DNA of 64,000 nt from Variovorax beijingensis. Its GTDB lineage: Bacteria > Pseudomonadota > Gammaproteobacteria > Burkholderiales > Burkholderiaceae_C. The stretch is taken from NCBI RefSeq assembly GCF_003951285.1, contig NZ_RXFQ01000005.1:168501-232500 (forward strand), given 5' to 3'. Made by a program: the position numbers and the translations under genes. The notes under the pieces were generated by a model that was given only the letters and a program-made list of their open reading frames with translations, searched no databases and was not told the DNA's origin. This document shows positions 12,099 through 22,870 of the stretch, in pieces. Numbering within the stretch: position 1 is the stretch's first letter; each line of letters opens with the position of its first letter.

Positions 12099-12425
12099 TC
12101 AGCCCGGCTGCGCAATCAGCGCCAGCGCATCGGCGATGGATTTGCCGTCTTCCGGCCGCACCAGCTTCGCAACCTCCTTGCCGTCACGCATGAACACCAG
12201 CGTGGGCCACAAGCGCACGTTGAACGAGCGGCCCAGCGGTCGTCCGCTGCCGTCCTCGACCTTGATGCGCGGAATGTCCGGGTACTTGGCAAAGGCCTCG
12301 GCGATGTGGGGCTGCGCGGCCTTGCAGATGCCGCACCAGTTGGTGCCGAACTCGACCACGGCCGGGCCCTTCAGGGCATCGATCTCGGCGCGGTCGGGCT
12401 GCTCGGTCTTGTATTCGGAAGTCAT
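12099..12425 (-). CDS. thioredoxin-family protein
   Basis: The gene is taken from the ATG at 12425 (MTSEYKTEQPDRAEIDAL), giving 108 residues. It is a single thioredoxin fold with the redox motif WCGIC (a CxxC with Gly-Ile between the cysteines, not the Gly-Pro of thioredoxin 1), followed by the cis-proline region RLWPTLVFMRDGKEV. It has no signal peptide and should act in the cytosol as a thiol-disulfide oxidoreductase. Partners are not apparent. It stands between the inverted-repeat element and a HAD phosphatase on the same strand. Confidence 0.88.
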   Translation of the reverse strand: MTSEYKTEQPDRAEIDALKGPAVVEFGTNWCGICKAAQPHIAEAFAKYPDIPRIKVEDGSGRPLGRSFNVRLWPTLVFMRDGKEVAKLVRPEDGKSIADALALIAQPG

Positions 12426-12522
12426 GGGATCCGGCTCCTTGTGGACTGGCTTGCTTGATGCCATTGCAGCAGAAACGCTGCGGGCTTGCTCGCGGCAGGG
12501 GCTTGGTCTTCGGGCCCGCTTT

Positions 12523-13215
12523 TCAGGCCGGCTGCAGGCCGTGCGAAGCGAGCAGCGCGGGCAGCTCCCGCATGTCGCTGAACACCTGCAGCGCGCCGAC
12601 GCTGCGCAGCGCCTCGGGGCCGCTGTGGCCCGATTCGCCGGTGCTGTAGCCGAACACCGTGGCACCCGCGGCCACACCGGCCATGGCGCCCGTGACGGTG
12701 TCCTCGACCACCGCGCAGCGCTTCGGATCGACACCCAGCGCCTCGGCGGCGGCCAGATAAACGTCGGGGTAGGGCTTGGAGCGTGGCATCTCGTGGCCGC
12801 TGAAGATGCGGCCCTCGAAGCACTCGAGCAGGCCGACCTTCGCCAGTTGCAGCTCGACCTTGTGGCGGTCGGCGCCCGAGGCGCAGGCGATGCGGCCCCG
12901 GAGCCGCGCATGAATTTCGCGGATGGCCGCCGGGGCGTGCGCAATGGCCACGAGGTCGCGCTCGAGGGCTTCGTTGCGGCGGGCCCTGAAGGCCTTGAGC
13001 CAGTCTTCGGTGATCCTGACGCCGGTCTTCGATTCGATGAGCGCGGCTTCGTCCTTCACGGCCTTGCCGGTGAAGGTGTTCATCGACTCTTCGGTGGTGA
13101 GGTGCCAGCCGAGTTCGCCGAGCATCTCGGCGAGCACGCGGTTGGTGATGGGTTCGGAATCGACGAGGACGCCGTCGCAGTCGAAAAGGACGGCGTCGAA
13201 GGGGAATGGGGTCAT
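12523..13215 (-). CDS. HAD-superfamily subfamily IA phosphatase
   Basis: This 230-residue protein has the HAD nucleophile motif DCDGVLVDSEP near the N-terminus, a cap domain in between, CASGADRHKVELQL (motif II), KPYPDVYLAAAEALG (motif III) and VVEDTVTGAMAG (motif IV). The family includes phosphoglycolate phosphatases, beta-phosphoglucomutases and sugar-phosphate phosphatases. The substrate cannot be told from sequence. It is cytosolic, complete in length, and lies 55 bp downstream of thiC on the same strand. Confidence 0.88.
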   Translation of the reverse strand: MTPFPFDAVLFDCDGVLVDSEPITNRVLAEMLGELGWHLTTEESMNTFTGKAVKDEAALIESKTGVRITEDWLKAFRARRNEALERDLVAIAHAPAAIREIHARLRGRIACASGADRHKVELQLAKVGLLECFEGRIFSGHEMPRSKPYPDVYLAAAEALGVDPKRCAVVEDTVTGAMAGVAAGATVFGYSTGESGHSGPEALRSVGALQVFSDMRELPALLASHGLQPA

Positions 13216-13270
13216 TGCGCGAAAGGGGTTCGGGGGAATTCCCCCATGGTAGCAATGACCCCGGCCGGGC

Positions 13271-15334
<2,064 letters not shown>

Positions 15335-15371
15335 GGAGCGGGGACTATTGTGCGGGCCGTGGCCCGGTGCG

Positions 15372-15800
15372 TCAACCGGGGGTCTGCAGATCGCCTTCGA
15401 GGTAGAACCAGCGGTCGCCCTCGCGCACGAAGCGGCTGCGCTCGTGCAGGCGCGTGGCGGCGCCGGTGCTGCTGCGCTGGCGGGCGACGAATTCGACCTC
15501 GGCATGGTCGGCGTCGAGCACCGAGCGCGAGCGGATGTCCAGGCCCAGCCACTTCACGCCGGGTTCGAACTCGATCGACGCCGGCCGGGTCGACGCATGC
15601 CAGGTGGCGAGCAGGTAGGGGCCGCGCTCCAGCACGAACGCGGTATAGCGCGAACGCATCAGCGACTCGGCGTCGGGCGCGGGCGTGCCCTCGAAGTCCT
15701 CGAGGTAGCGGCCGCAGCACAGGGCATAGCCGATGGGCTTGTCTCGGCGGTCCGTGCGGCCGCAGGGGCAAGGTCCGGTGGGGGGATCGGTGGCACTCAT
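15372..15800 (-). CDS. YchJ family protein (UPF0225, SEC-C-type motif)
   Basis: Starting at the ATG at 15800 (MSATDPPTGPCPCGRTDR) this is a 142-residue protein with an N-terminal cysteine-rich motif (CPCG and ALCCGRYL) that probably binds zinc, followed by an NTF2-like domain with LMRSRYTAFVLERGPYLLATWH. The architecture and length match YchJ proteins, whose function is unknown. The reading frame extends further upstream but the extension lacks family resemblance. It lies just upstream of the thiC leader on the same strand and is unlikely to share its regulation. Confidence 0.88.
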   Translation of the reverse strand: MSATDPPTGPCPCGRTDRRDKPIGYALCCGRYLEDFEGTPAPDAESLMRSRYTAFVLERGPYLLATWHASTRPASIEFEPGVKWLGLDIRSRSVLDADHAEVEFVARQRSSTGAATRLHERSRFVREGDRWFYLEGDLQTPG

Positions 15801-15934
15801 GAAGGATGCTATTGGAACATCCTCGGGGCCCTTCGCCCGATGGGGCAACCCCGGGGCCGCCCCGGACATCCACTCTTGGCGCAGTGCTTGCTTGCCGCTA
15901 GCCTTGCTTGTGCACACGAAAGAGCGAGGTGGCG

Positions 15935-16669
15935 ATGTACCTGACAAGCCCCGAACAGCGGGCGCTGCGCGGCGTTTTCACGCTGCTGGCGGAAGACCGA
16001 TGCGAAATCGACATCCGCGAGCGCCTCGGCCGGGCGCTGCTCGACCTGCTGCGTGCAGACCAGTTCGCCTCCTTCGTCTGGAACGCCGAAACCGGCCGGT
16101 TCGACGGCCGCGTGGCCTTGAACATGGACGCAGCCAACCTCGACCGCTATGGCGAGTGGCACCAGCATCACGACCCGATCACCTTCGTGCTGCAGTCGCA
16201 CCGCCGTGCAACCCGCGTCACCGACGTGATGCCGCAGCGCGAATTGATGCGCACCGAATTCTTCACCGACTTTCTCTCGCGCGACGGGCTGCACTGGGGC
16301 ATGAACCTGCATGCCTTCGAAGGCAACCGCGCGCTGGGCGACCTGCGCGTCTGGCGGCGCAAGGGCCGCGGCGATTTCGGCGACCACGAGAAGGCGCTGC
16401 TCGACCTGATCGAGCCCGCCTTCATCGGTGCATTGCAGCGCGCGCAGCGCACGGCGGCTTCTGTGCCGATGCCGGCCGAAGCCCTCTGGAGTGCCTTGAG
16501 CGGACGCGAACAGGAGGTTGCACGGGCCGTGTGCGAGGGCCTGACCGACAAGGAGATCGCGCGCCGGATGACGGTGAGCGTGCCGACGGTGCGCACCTAT
16601 TTGCGGCGGATCTTCGACAAGCTCGGCATCGAGCGCCGTTCGGCGCTGGCCGGCCTGGCCCGGCGTTGA
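15935..16669 (+). CDS. LuxR family transcriptional regulator
   Basis: The 244-residue protein starts at the ATG at 15935, preceded by GAGCGAGG. A TTG nine codons earlier is a weaker choice. The C-terminus (about residues 185-240) is a GerE/LuxR helix-turn-helix: LSGREQEVARAV, LTDKEIARRM, VPTVRTYLRRIFDKL. The N-terminal 170 residues do not show a receiver-domain aspartate pattern and I do not recognise an acyl-homoserine-lactone domain. It is divergent from the YchJ gene and convergent with the amidase gene. No synthase or sensor kinase is nearby, so it is an orphan regulator with unknown signal. Confidence 0.85.
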   Translation: MYLTSPEQRALRGVFTLLAEDRCEIDIRERLGRALLDLLRADQFASFVWNAETGRFDGRVALNMDAANLDRYGEWHQHHDPITFVLQSHRRATRVTDVMPQRELMRTEFFTDFLSRDGLHWGMNLHAFEGNRALGDLRVWRRKGRGDFGDHEKALLDLIEPAFIGALQRAQRTAASVPMPAEALWSALSGREQEVARAVCEGLTDKEIARRMTVSVPTVRTYLRRIFDKLGIERRSALAGLARR

Positions 16670-16685
16670 TGCGGCCGCAGGCGCC

Positions 16686-18194
16686 CTACTTCGCCTTCGG
16701 AGCGGGCAGGCGGCCCAGCACGTTTTCAACCGCAAGGCCCACGGCGAGCAGCTTGCGATCGCTGCCGGCCGGTCCGTCCAGTTCCAGTCCCACAGGCAGC
16801 CCGCTGGTCGCGCCGAGGCCCGAGGGCAACTGCACGCCTGGAATGCCGGCGTTGCTGCCGGGGTCGGTGTTCTGGATCAGCGCGCCGAAGTTCTCGGGGC
16901 TGCTGGCTTCGGGCGCGGCCACCGGAGCCACCCGCGGCACGGTCGGGAACACCAGCGCATCGAGCCGGTGCTGCGCGAAGGTGTCGCGGTAGAGCTTTTG
17001 CAATGCGGGCCGCGCAACACGCATCGCGTTGTCGTAGGCCGGCTTCGCATCGACGGTGCCATTCGGCGCGGGCAGCTTGCGCGGGATCACGAAGGCCTCG
17101 AAGGTGCCCTTGACGTCGGGACTCGCGATGCCGGCCGTGAGCTGCGCGATGTCGATGCCGGTGCGGTACTTCGCGAGGTAGGCGACCATGTCGTCGTGTG
17201 CCTCGTAGAGCGCAACCGGAAAACCGATGGCGCCGTTGAGTTCCATGAGTTTCGGCATCTCCACGTCCACCAGCGTGACGCCCGCCGCGCGCAGCTTGCC
17301 GAGCGCCGCGTCGGTGGCGGCGCGCGTGTCGGCGTCGAGATTCGCATAGAAGGCCGGCACCACGCCCAGGCGCACGCGCTTCAGATCGACGGGCTTCAGC
17401 GGCGCGCCGCCCGCAATCACGCGATCAAGCAGCGCAACATCGGCCATCGACTGCGCCATCGGCCCCGCGGTGTCGCGCGTGTGCGAGATCGGCGCGATGC
17501 CCTGCTGCGAATAGCGCCCCATGGTCGGACGCAGCGAAGCGCAGCCGTTGAACGCGCACGGAATGCGCACCGAGCCGCCGGTGTCGGTGCCCAGCGCCGC
17601 CGGCGCCATGCGCGCACCGAGCGCCACGCCGTTGCCCGACGACGATCCGCCCGCCACGCGGGTCGCGTCGTAGGCATTGCGCACGCCCACCTCGGGACCG
17701 GTCTGGAATGCGGGGTTGTAGCCCGTGACGCCGAAGGCCAGCTCGTGCATGTTCGTCTTGCCAAGAATGACGGCGCCCGCTGCGCGCAGCTTCGCGACCA
17801 CCGGCGCATCGGCCCTGGGTACAAAGCCCTTGAGCGCCGGCGAGCCAGCCGTGGCGGGCAGGCCCTGAACCTGGATGTTGTCCTTGATGACGACTGGCAA
17901 TCCGGCCAGCGGCTTGCAGGCACCGCCGCGCTTGCGTCCGGCATCGGCGGCGCGCGCGGCCCGGAGCGCGCCGCCCTCGTCGAGCGTGATGAAGGCGTTG
18001 AGGCTCGCCTTCCCCTTTGCCTGCGCAAGGTACGCCGTCACGAGTTGCTCGCTGGCCAGGGTGCCGGCGCAGAGTTGTCGCACGGCATCGCTCGCTGTCA
18101 GCGCGGCAATGTCAGCAGCGGTGGGCTGCGCCTGTGCGGATGCACCGAGGCACAGCAGGGCCGCGGCGAAGGAAAAGGGTCTGAAGACGGACAT
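16686..18194 (-). CDS. exported amidase (amidase-signature family)
   Basis: From the ATG at 18194 the protein is 502 residues with a Sec signal peptide (MSVFRPFSFAAALLCLGASAQA). The amidase-signature Ser-cisSer-Lys triad is visible: lysine in VVIKDNIQVQG, serine in GTDTGGSVRIPCAFNG, and serine in the glycine-rich VAGGSSSGNGVALGA. Such enzymes hydrolyse amides to acid and ammonia. This one should act in the periplasm. The substrate is unknown, and an aryl- or peptide amide is possible. It is transcribed toward the LuxR gene with a 16-bp convergent gap. Confidence 0.9.
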   Translation of the reverse strand: MSVFRPFSFAAALLCLGASAQAQPTAADIAALTASDAVRQLCAGTLASEQLVTAYLAQAKGKASLNAFITLDEGGALRAARAADAGRKRGGACKPLAGLPVVIKDNIQVQGLPATAGSPALKGFVPRADAPVVAKLRAAGAVILGKTNMHELAFGVTGYNPAFQTGPEVGVRNAYDATRVAGGSSSGNGVALGARMAPAALGTDTGGSVRIPCAFNGCASLRPTMGRYSQQGIAPISHTRDTAGPMAQSMADVALLDRVIAGGAPLKPVDLKRVRLGVVPAFYANLDADTRAATDAALGKLRAAGVTLVDVEMPKLMELNGAIGFPVALYEAHDDMVAYLAKYRTGIDIAQLTAGIASPDVKGTFEAFVIPRKLPAPNGTVDAKPAYDNAMRVARPALQKLYRDTFAQHRLDALVFPTVPRVAPVAAPEASSPENFGALIQNTDPGSNAGIPGVQLPSGLGATSGLPVGLELDGPAGSDRKLLAVGLAVENVLGRLPAPKAK

Positions 18195-18280
18195 GGCAAG
18201 GACCTCCGAAAGAGGACGCCATGCTGCGCCGCGGGCGCCGTCCTGTCTGTCATCGAAACCGATGACACGGCATGAAGGCC

Positions 18281-19108
18281 TTACTGGAACATCACCCACT
18301 CGGGCCGCATGTTGAAGCGCACCGGGAGAATGCTCACGCCCAGCCCGCTGGTCACGTACATGCGCCGGTCCTTGTGCGCGATCCAGCCATGGGCCCATTC
18401 GCGCGGCGCGCGCCCCGGTACCACCAGTGCGCCGTAGCCCGGCACGCTGATCTGCCCGCCGTGCGTGTGCGCGGCCACCACCAGCCCCCGGGTGGGCGGC
18501 ATGGCCGAAAAGCTGAAGGGATCGTGCATCATGACCAGCGTGGCGACGCCCTTCGGCACCCCGGCCAGTGCCTTGTCCGGCTGCGAATGGCCGGTCGAGT
18601 CGTCGCCGATGCCGACCACCCAGATGTCATGGTCCGGCAGGCGCATCGAGGCGTTCTCCAGCACGCGGATGCCCTCTGCGGACAAGGCGTGCGCCGTGCG
18701 TTCGCCGTCGTGCCACCAGTCGTGATTGCCGAGCACCGCGTACACGCCCTGCGGCGCTTTCAGGCGGCCCAGCACGGCAGCCATTTCTTCGATGGACAGG
18801 TCTTCGTCATCGCCCGAGCCCGCAAGAAAGTCGCCGGGCAGCAGGATCACATCGGGTTGTGCAGCATTGATCTCGTCGACGATGCGTGCAGCGCGCTCCA
18901 CACTGGTAATGCGCCACGCCGAGCGCGTGGTGAGATGCCAATCGCCCGCCATGGCCACCTTGAGGCCGGCGGGCGCCTGCCATTGCGCCGAACTCAACGG
19001 CTCGACGCGTGCCGCGACCCATCGCGGCTCGATGGCAACTGTCCAGACGGCCAGCGCCGGCAGCAGGACCGCCGCGGCGATCCGGAGCACCGGCGGCCGG
19101 CGGCGCAT
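18281..19108 (-). CDS. membrane-anchored metallophosphoesterase
   Basis: The 275-residue protein begins with a hydrophobic segment (residues 5-26) after MRRRPP, so it is probably anchored with the catalytic domain outside the cytoplasm. Calcineurin-type metal motifs are in order: GDWHLT, LLPGDFLAG, LGNHDWW, MMHDP and AAHTHGGQ. This resembles YaeI-like phosphoesterases proposed to act on lipid or nucleotide phosphates. The substrate is unknown. The start lies 8 bp after the acyl-CoA dehydrogenase stop, so the two are probably co-transcribed. Confidence 0.87.
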   Translation of the reverse strand: MRRRPPVLRIAAAVLLPALAVWTVAIEPRWVAARVEPLSSAQWQAPAGLKVAMAGDWHLTTRSAWRITSVERAARIVDEINAAQPDVILLPGDFLAGSGDDEDLSIEEMAAVLGRLKAPQGVYAVLGNHDWWHDGERTAHALSAEGIRVLENASMRLPDHDIWVVGIGDDSTGHSQPDKALAGVPKGVATLVMMHDPFSFSAMPPTRGLVVAAHTHGGQISVPGYGALVVPGRAPREWAHGWIAHKDRRMYVTSGLGVSILPVRFNMRPEWVMFQ

Positions 19109-19116
19109 GCCGGCGC

Positions 19117-20247
19117 TCAAGCCAGCGCGCGTTGAATGAGCAGCTTCTGGATGTCGGACGTGCCTTCGTAGATCTGGCACACCCGCACGTCGCGGTAGAT
19201 GCGCTCGAGCGGAAAGTCGTTCACGTAGCCATAGCCGCCCAGCGTCTGGATCGCGGCGCTGCAGACGCGCTCGGCCATCTCGCTCGCGAACAGCTTGGCC
19301 ATGGCGGCTTCCTTGAGGCAGGGCTGGCCGGCGTCGCGCAGGCTGGCGGCGTGCCAGATGAGCTGGCGGGCGGCTTCGAGCTGCGTGGCGCATTCGGCCA
19401 GCCTGAAACCGACGGCCTGCTGGTCGAAGATCGCCCCGCCGAAGGCCTGGCGCTCCTTGGCATAGGCCAGCGCCACGTCGAAGGCGCTGCGCGCCATGCC
19501 CACGCTCTGCGCGGCGATGCCGATGCGGCCGCCCTCGAGTGCGCCCAGCGCAATCTTGTAGCCCTCGCCCTCGGCGCCGATGAGGTTTTCCGCCGGGATG
19601 CGGCAGCCGTCGAAATTGATCTGCGCGGTGTCGCTGCTGTGCTGGCCCAGCTTGTCCTCGAGACGCGCCACGCTGTAGCCGGGCGCGTCGGTGGGCACGA
19701 TGAAGGCGCTCATGCCGCGCTTGCCGGCGCCCTTGTCGGTCACCGCGATGACGATGGCGACCTGGCCGTTCTTGCCGCTGGTGATGAACTGCTTCACGCC
19801 GTCGATCACGTAGCCATCGCCGTCCTTGCGCGCCGTGGTGCGCAGGCTCGATGCGTCGCTGCCGGCCTGCGGCTCGGTGAGGCAGAAGGCGCCGAGCATC
19901 CGGCCTTGCGCCAGCGGCTCGAGCCACTGCTTCTTCTGCTGCGCGTTGCCGTAGCGCATGAGGATCGCGTTGACCGGGCAGTTGGTCACGCTGATGGCGG
20001 TGCTGGTGCCGCCGTCGCCAGCCGCGATCTCCTCGAGCACCAGCGCGAGCGTGAGGTAGTCGAGGCCCGCGCCGCCGTGCTCCTCGGGCACGCAGATGCC
20101 GTAGGCGCCGAGTGCCGCGAGGCCCTGGTGCGCTTCCTTCGGGAAGCTGTGCTCGCGGTCCCATTGCGGGGCGTTGGGCCAGAGTTCGGCCTGTGAAAAG
20201 TCGCGCACTGCGTCGCGGATGGCTTCCTGGTCGGCACTGAGCAGCAT
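19117..20247 (-). CDS. acyl-CoA dehydrogenase
   Basis: The 376-residue protein is a complete acyl-CoA dehydrogenase: FCLTEPQAGSDASSLR and KQFITSGKNGQVAI bind FAD and substrate, and the C-terminal QIYEGTSDIQK carries the usual catalytic glutamate, unlike the isovaleryl-CoA enzyme at 9561-10733. A short- or branched-chain acyl-CoA is the likely substrate. It lies in a same-strand series with a peptidase and a thiolase. Only the thiolase is an obvious partner, in beta-oxidation. Confidence 0.92.
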   Translation of the reverse strand: MLLSADQEAIRDAVRDFSQAELWPNAPQWDREHSFPKEAHQGLAALGAYGICVPEEHGGAGLDYLTLALVLEEIAAGDGGTSTAISVTNCPVNAILMRYGNAQQKKQWLEPLAQGRMLGAFCLTEPQAGSDASSLRTTARKDGDGYVIDGVKQFITSGKNGQVAIVIAVTDKGAGKRGMSAFIVPTDAPGYSVARLEDKLGQHSSDTAQINFDGCRIPAENLIGAEGEGYKIALGALEGGRIGIAAQSVGMARSAFDVALAYAKERQAFGGAIFDQQAVGFRLAECATQLEAARQLIWHAASLRDAGQPCLKEAAMAKLFASEMAERVCSAAIQTLGGYGYVNDFPLERIYRDVRVCQIYEGTSDIQKLLIQRALA

Positions 20248-20287
20248 GGCGTGGTCTCCTGTCTTTTTTACTTGCTTGCTTGCCTGC

Positions 20288-21538
20288 TTACTTGCCGGCG
20301 CCCAGGTCCATGATGAGCCGCGCCGCCATGTACAGGCGCCGTGGAATCGCGCTGATGTCGACGTACTCGGCCTTGTCGCTGTGGTAGCCGAAGCCCGGCA
20401 GGCCCAGGCTCTCGATCACGGGCTTGCCCGAGAGCGCCGCGTAGGCCGCGTCGGTGCCGCCGCCGGTGCGCTCTTCCACGCCCAGCGTGCCGCCGGCTTC
20501 CTTGTAGTAGGCCACGGCCTTGTCGACCAGCTTCCTGCCGCCTTCGCCGGCGTTGAAGGCCGGGCGGCCGCGCGTGACCACCACCTTGACATCGGATTCG
20601 GGCAGCTTCTTCTGCTGCGCCTTTTCTTCGAGCGTCTTCATGGCGGCCTCGAAGTCCTCGTTCTGCGCGTAGCGCACGTCGGCGTTCAGCGTGGCGCTGG
20701 CCGGAATGATGTTCGACACGTTGCCGGCCTTGGCCATGGTCCAGTTGAAGCGCAGGTGTTTGGCCTTGTCGTCGATGCTCATGGTGCGCAGCACGAGGTC
20801 GGACGCCTCGACCAGCGCGTTCACGCCCAGGTCGGGCGCGGCGCCCGCGTGCGAGGCCTTGCCGGTGATGCTGACCTGCACATAGGCAATGCCCGAAGTG
20901 CCGAGCGAGAGCTTCTCGTCGCCCGCGCTCGTGGGTTCGAACGAGAGCACGTAGTCGGCCTGCTTCGCTTCTTCCTGGATCAGGTCGCGCGAACCGAAGG
21001 AGCCCTTTTCCTCGTCGGTGTTGAACAGCACGGTGATGGTGCCGTAGTCGCGCACGCCGTAATCCTTGAGCAGCTTCAGCGTGTGCAGGATGACGGCATT
21101 GCCGCCCTTGTCGTCGGCAATGCCGGGGCCGTAGGCCTTGTTGCCTTCGATGCGGAACGGCGCCTTGGCGAGCGTGCCCTTGAGGTACACGGTGTCCATG
21201 TGCGACATCAGCAGCAGGTTCTTGCCGCCCCGGCCCTTGAGCTTGCCGACGATGTTGTCGCCCACCACGAGGCCGGCCGACTTGCTGCGCGTGACGGTGA
21301 AACCAAGATTCCTGAGCTCGCCCTCGAGGTAGTTCCCCGCGGCCGCAATGCCTTCGGCATCGCCCGTGCCGGTTTCGATGTTGACCAGCTGCTCCAGCGT
21401 CTTGAGCACTGCGGGCTGCGCATCGGTGGCGGCCTGGAACAGCACGTTGTCGCGCTTCTGCGCCCAGCCGGCGGCTGGCGCCAGCAAGGCGGCGGCCAGC
21501 AGGGCTGCGAGCAGGGTGCGTTGATTGAATGGGCGCAT
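20288..21538 (-). CDS. M20 family glutamate carboxypeptidase (carboxypeptidase G2-like), exported
   Basis: Starting at the ATG at 21538 the protein is 416 residues with a Sec signal (MRPFNQRTLLAALLAAALL ending near GWA). Zinc-binding motifs of carboxypeptidase G2 are present: SHMDTVY (His113, Asp115), GIADDKGGN, NTDEEKGSFGS (Glu176/Glu177 region) and SFEPT. It would remove C-terminal glutamate from folates or N-acyl/peptidyl glutamates in the periplasm. It is 40 bp upstream of the acyl-CoA dehydrogenase gene, across a short run of GCAA-like tetranucleotides. The family fit is strong. The natural substrate is unknown. Confidence 0.9.
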   Translation of the reverse strand: MRPFNQRTLLAALLAAALLAPAAGWAQKRDNVLFQAATDAQPAVLKTLEQLVNIETGTGDAEGIAAAGNYLEGELRNLGFTVTRSKSAGLVVGDNIVGKLKGRGGKNLLLMSHMDTVYLKGTLAKAPFRIEGNKAYGPGIADDKGGNAVILHTLKLLKDYGVRDYGTITVLFNTDEEKGSFGSRDLIQEEAKQADYVLSFEPTSAGDEKLSLGTSGIAYVQVSITGKASHAGAAPDLGVNALVEASDLVLRTMSIDDKAKHLRFNWTMAKAGNVSNIIPASATLNADVRYAQNEDFEAAMKTLEEKAQQKKLPESDVKVVVTRGRPAFNAGEGGRKLVDKAVAYYKEAGGTLGVEERTGGGTDAAYAALSGKPVIESLGLPGFGYHSDKAEYVDISAIPRRLYMAARLIMDLGAGK

Positions 21539-21623
21539 GAAGAATCTCCTGGCGTCTGCAGTATTCGTAGAGAGAAAAACCACGAAGCGCCCCGGCAGGG
21601 GGCGCTTGCGGCGGTTGTTTTTG

Positions 21624-22808
21624 TTAAAGCAACTCGAGTGCCACGGCGGTGCCTTCGCCGCCGCCGATGCACAGCGTGGCCACGCCGCGCTTCTTGCCGC
21701 GCGCCTTCAGCGCATGGATCAGCGTGACCATGATGCGCGCGCCGCTGGCGCCGATCGGGTGGCCCAGCGCGCAGGCGCCGCCGTTCACGTTGACGATCTC
21801 GTGCGACACGTCGAGCTCGTGCATCAGCGCCATCGGCACCACCGCGAAAGCCTCGTTCACTTCCCACAGGTCCACGTCCTTGACGGTCCAGCCGGTCTTC
21901 TTGAACAGCTTGGCCACGGCGCCCACCGGCGCGGTGGAGAACCACTCGGGCTGCTGCGCGTGCGTGGCGTGGCCGACGATGCGGGCGATCGGCCTGGCGC
22001 CGATCTTCTTCGCGTGCGACTCGGTCATCATCACCAGCGCCGCGGCGCCGTCGTTGATCGACGAGCTCGAGGCGGCGGTGATGGTGCCGTTCTCCTTCTT
22101 GAACGCGGGCTTGAGCGTGGCGATCTTGTCGAGCTTGACCTTGCCCGGACCTTCGTCGATGGAAACGACGGTGTCGCCGCCGCGGCCCTTCACGGTGACG
22201 GGCGTGATCTCGTCCTTGAACGCACCGGATTCGGTGGCGGCCTTGGCGCGCTGCACGCTGGCGATGGCGAAGGCGTCCTGCTGCTCGCGCGTGAACTTGT
22301 ACTTGGCGGCGCAATCCTCGCCGAAGGTGCCCATGGAGCGGCCCGGCTGGTAGGCGTCTTCCAGGCCGTCGAGCATCATGTGGTCGAAGATGCGGTCATG
22401 GCCCATGCGGTAGCCGCCGCGGCCCTTGAGCATGAGGTAGGGCGCGTTGGTCATGCTTTCCATGCCGCCGGCCACCATCACCTCGTGCGTGCCTGCCAGC
22501 AGCAGGTCGTGCGCGAGCATCGCGGCCTTCATGGCCGAGCCGCACATCTTGCTGAGCGTGACCGCGCCCGCGCTGTCGGGCAGGCCGCCCTTGTAGGCCG
22601 CCTGGCGCGCCGGCGCCTGGCCCTGGCCGGCCATCAGGCAGTTGCCGAACAGCACTTCGCCCACGCTGTCGGGCGCAATGCCCGCGCGCTCCACGGCGGC
22701 CTTGATGGCGGCGCCGCCGAGGTCGTGCGCCGAGAGGGAAGAGAAGTCGCCCTGGAAGCTCCCCATGGGGGTGCGGGCGGCGCCGACGATGACGATGGAT
22801 TCAGGCAT
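21624..22808 (-). CDS. acetyl-CoA C-acyltransferase (thiolase)
   Basis: The 394-residue protein starts MPESIVIVGAARTPMGSFQG. Thiolase catalytic features are all present: Cys89 in TLSKMCGSAMKA, NEAFAVV, GHPIGASGARI and the C-terminal CIGGGEGTAVAL cysteine. It catalyses reversible thiolysis or condensation of 3-ketoacyl-CoA with CoA in the cytosol. It could serve fatty acid oxidation, ketone-body breakdown (after the leucine pathway yields acetoacetate) or polyhydroxyalkanoate precursor synthesis. Four AAAG repeats sit just upstream at 22831-22846. Confidence 0.95.
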   Translation of the reverse strand: MPESIVIVGAARTPMGSFQGDFSSLSAHDLGGAAIKAAVERAGIAPDSVGEVLFGNCLMAGQGQAPARQAAYKGGLPDSAGAVTLSKMCGSAMKAAMLAHDLLLAGTHEVMVAGGMESMTNAPYLMLKGRGGYRMGHDRIFDHMMLDGLEDAYQPGRSMGTFGEDCAAKYKFTREQQDAFAIASVQRAKAATESGAFKDEITPVTVKGRGGDTVVSIDEGPGKVKLDKIATLKPAFKKENGTITAASSSSINDGAAALVMMTESHAKKIGARPIARIVGHATHAQQPEWFSTAPVGAVAKLFKKTGWTVKDVDLWEVNEAFAVVPMALMHELDVSHEIVNVNGGACALGHPIGASGARIMVTLIHALKARGKKRGVATLCIGGGEGTAVALELL

Positions 22809-22870
22809 GGTGGTCTCCTTCGGAAAGTGGAAAGAAAGAAAGAAAGCGGTCGTCGCCGACCGGGGCTCAA

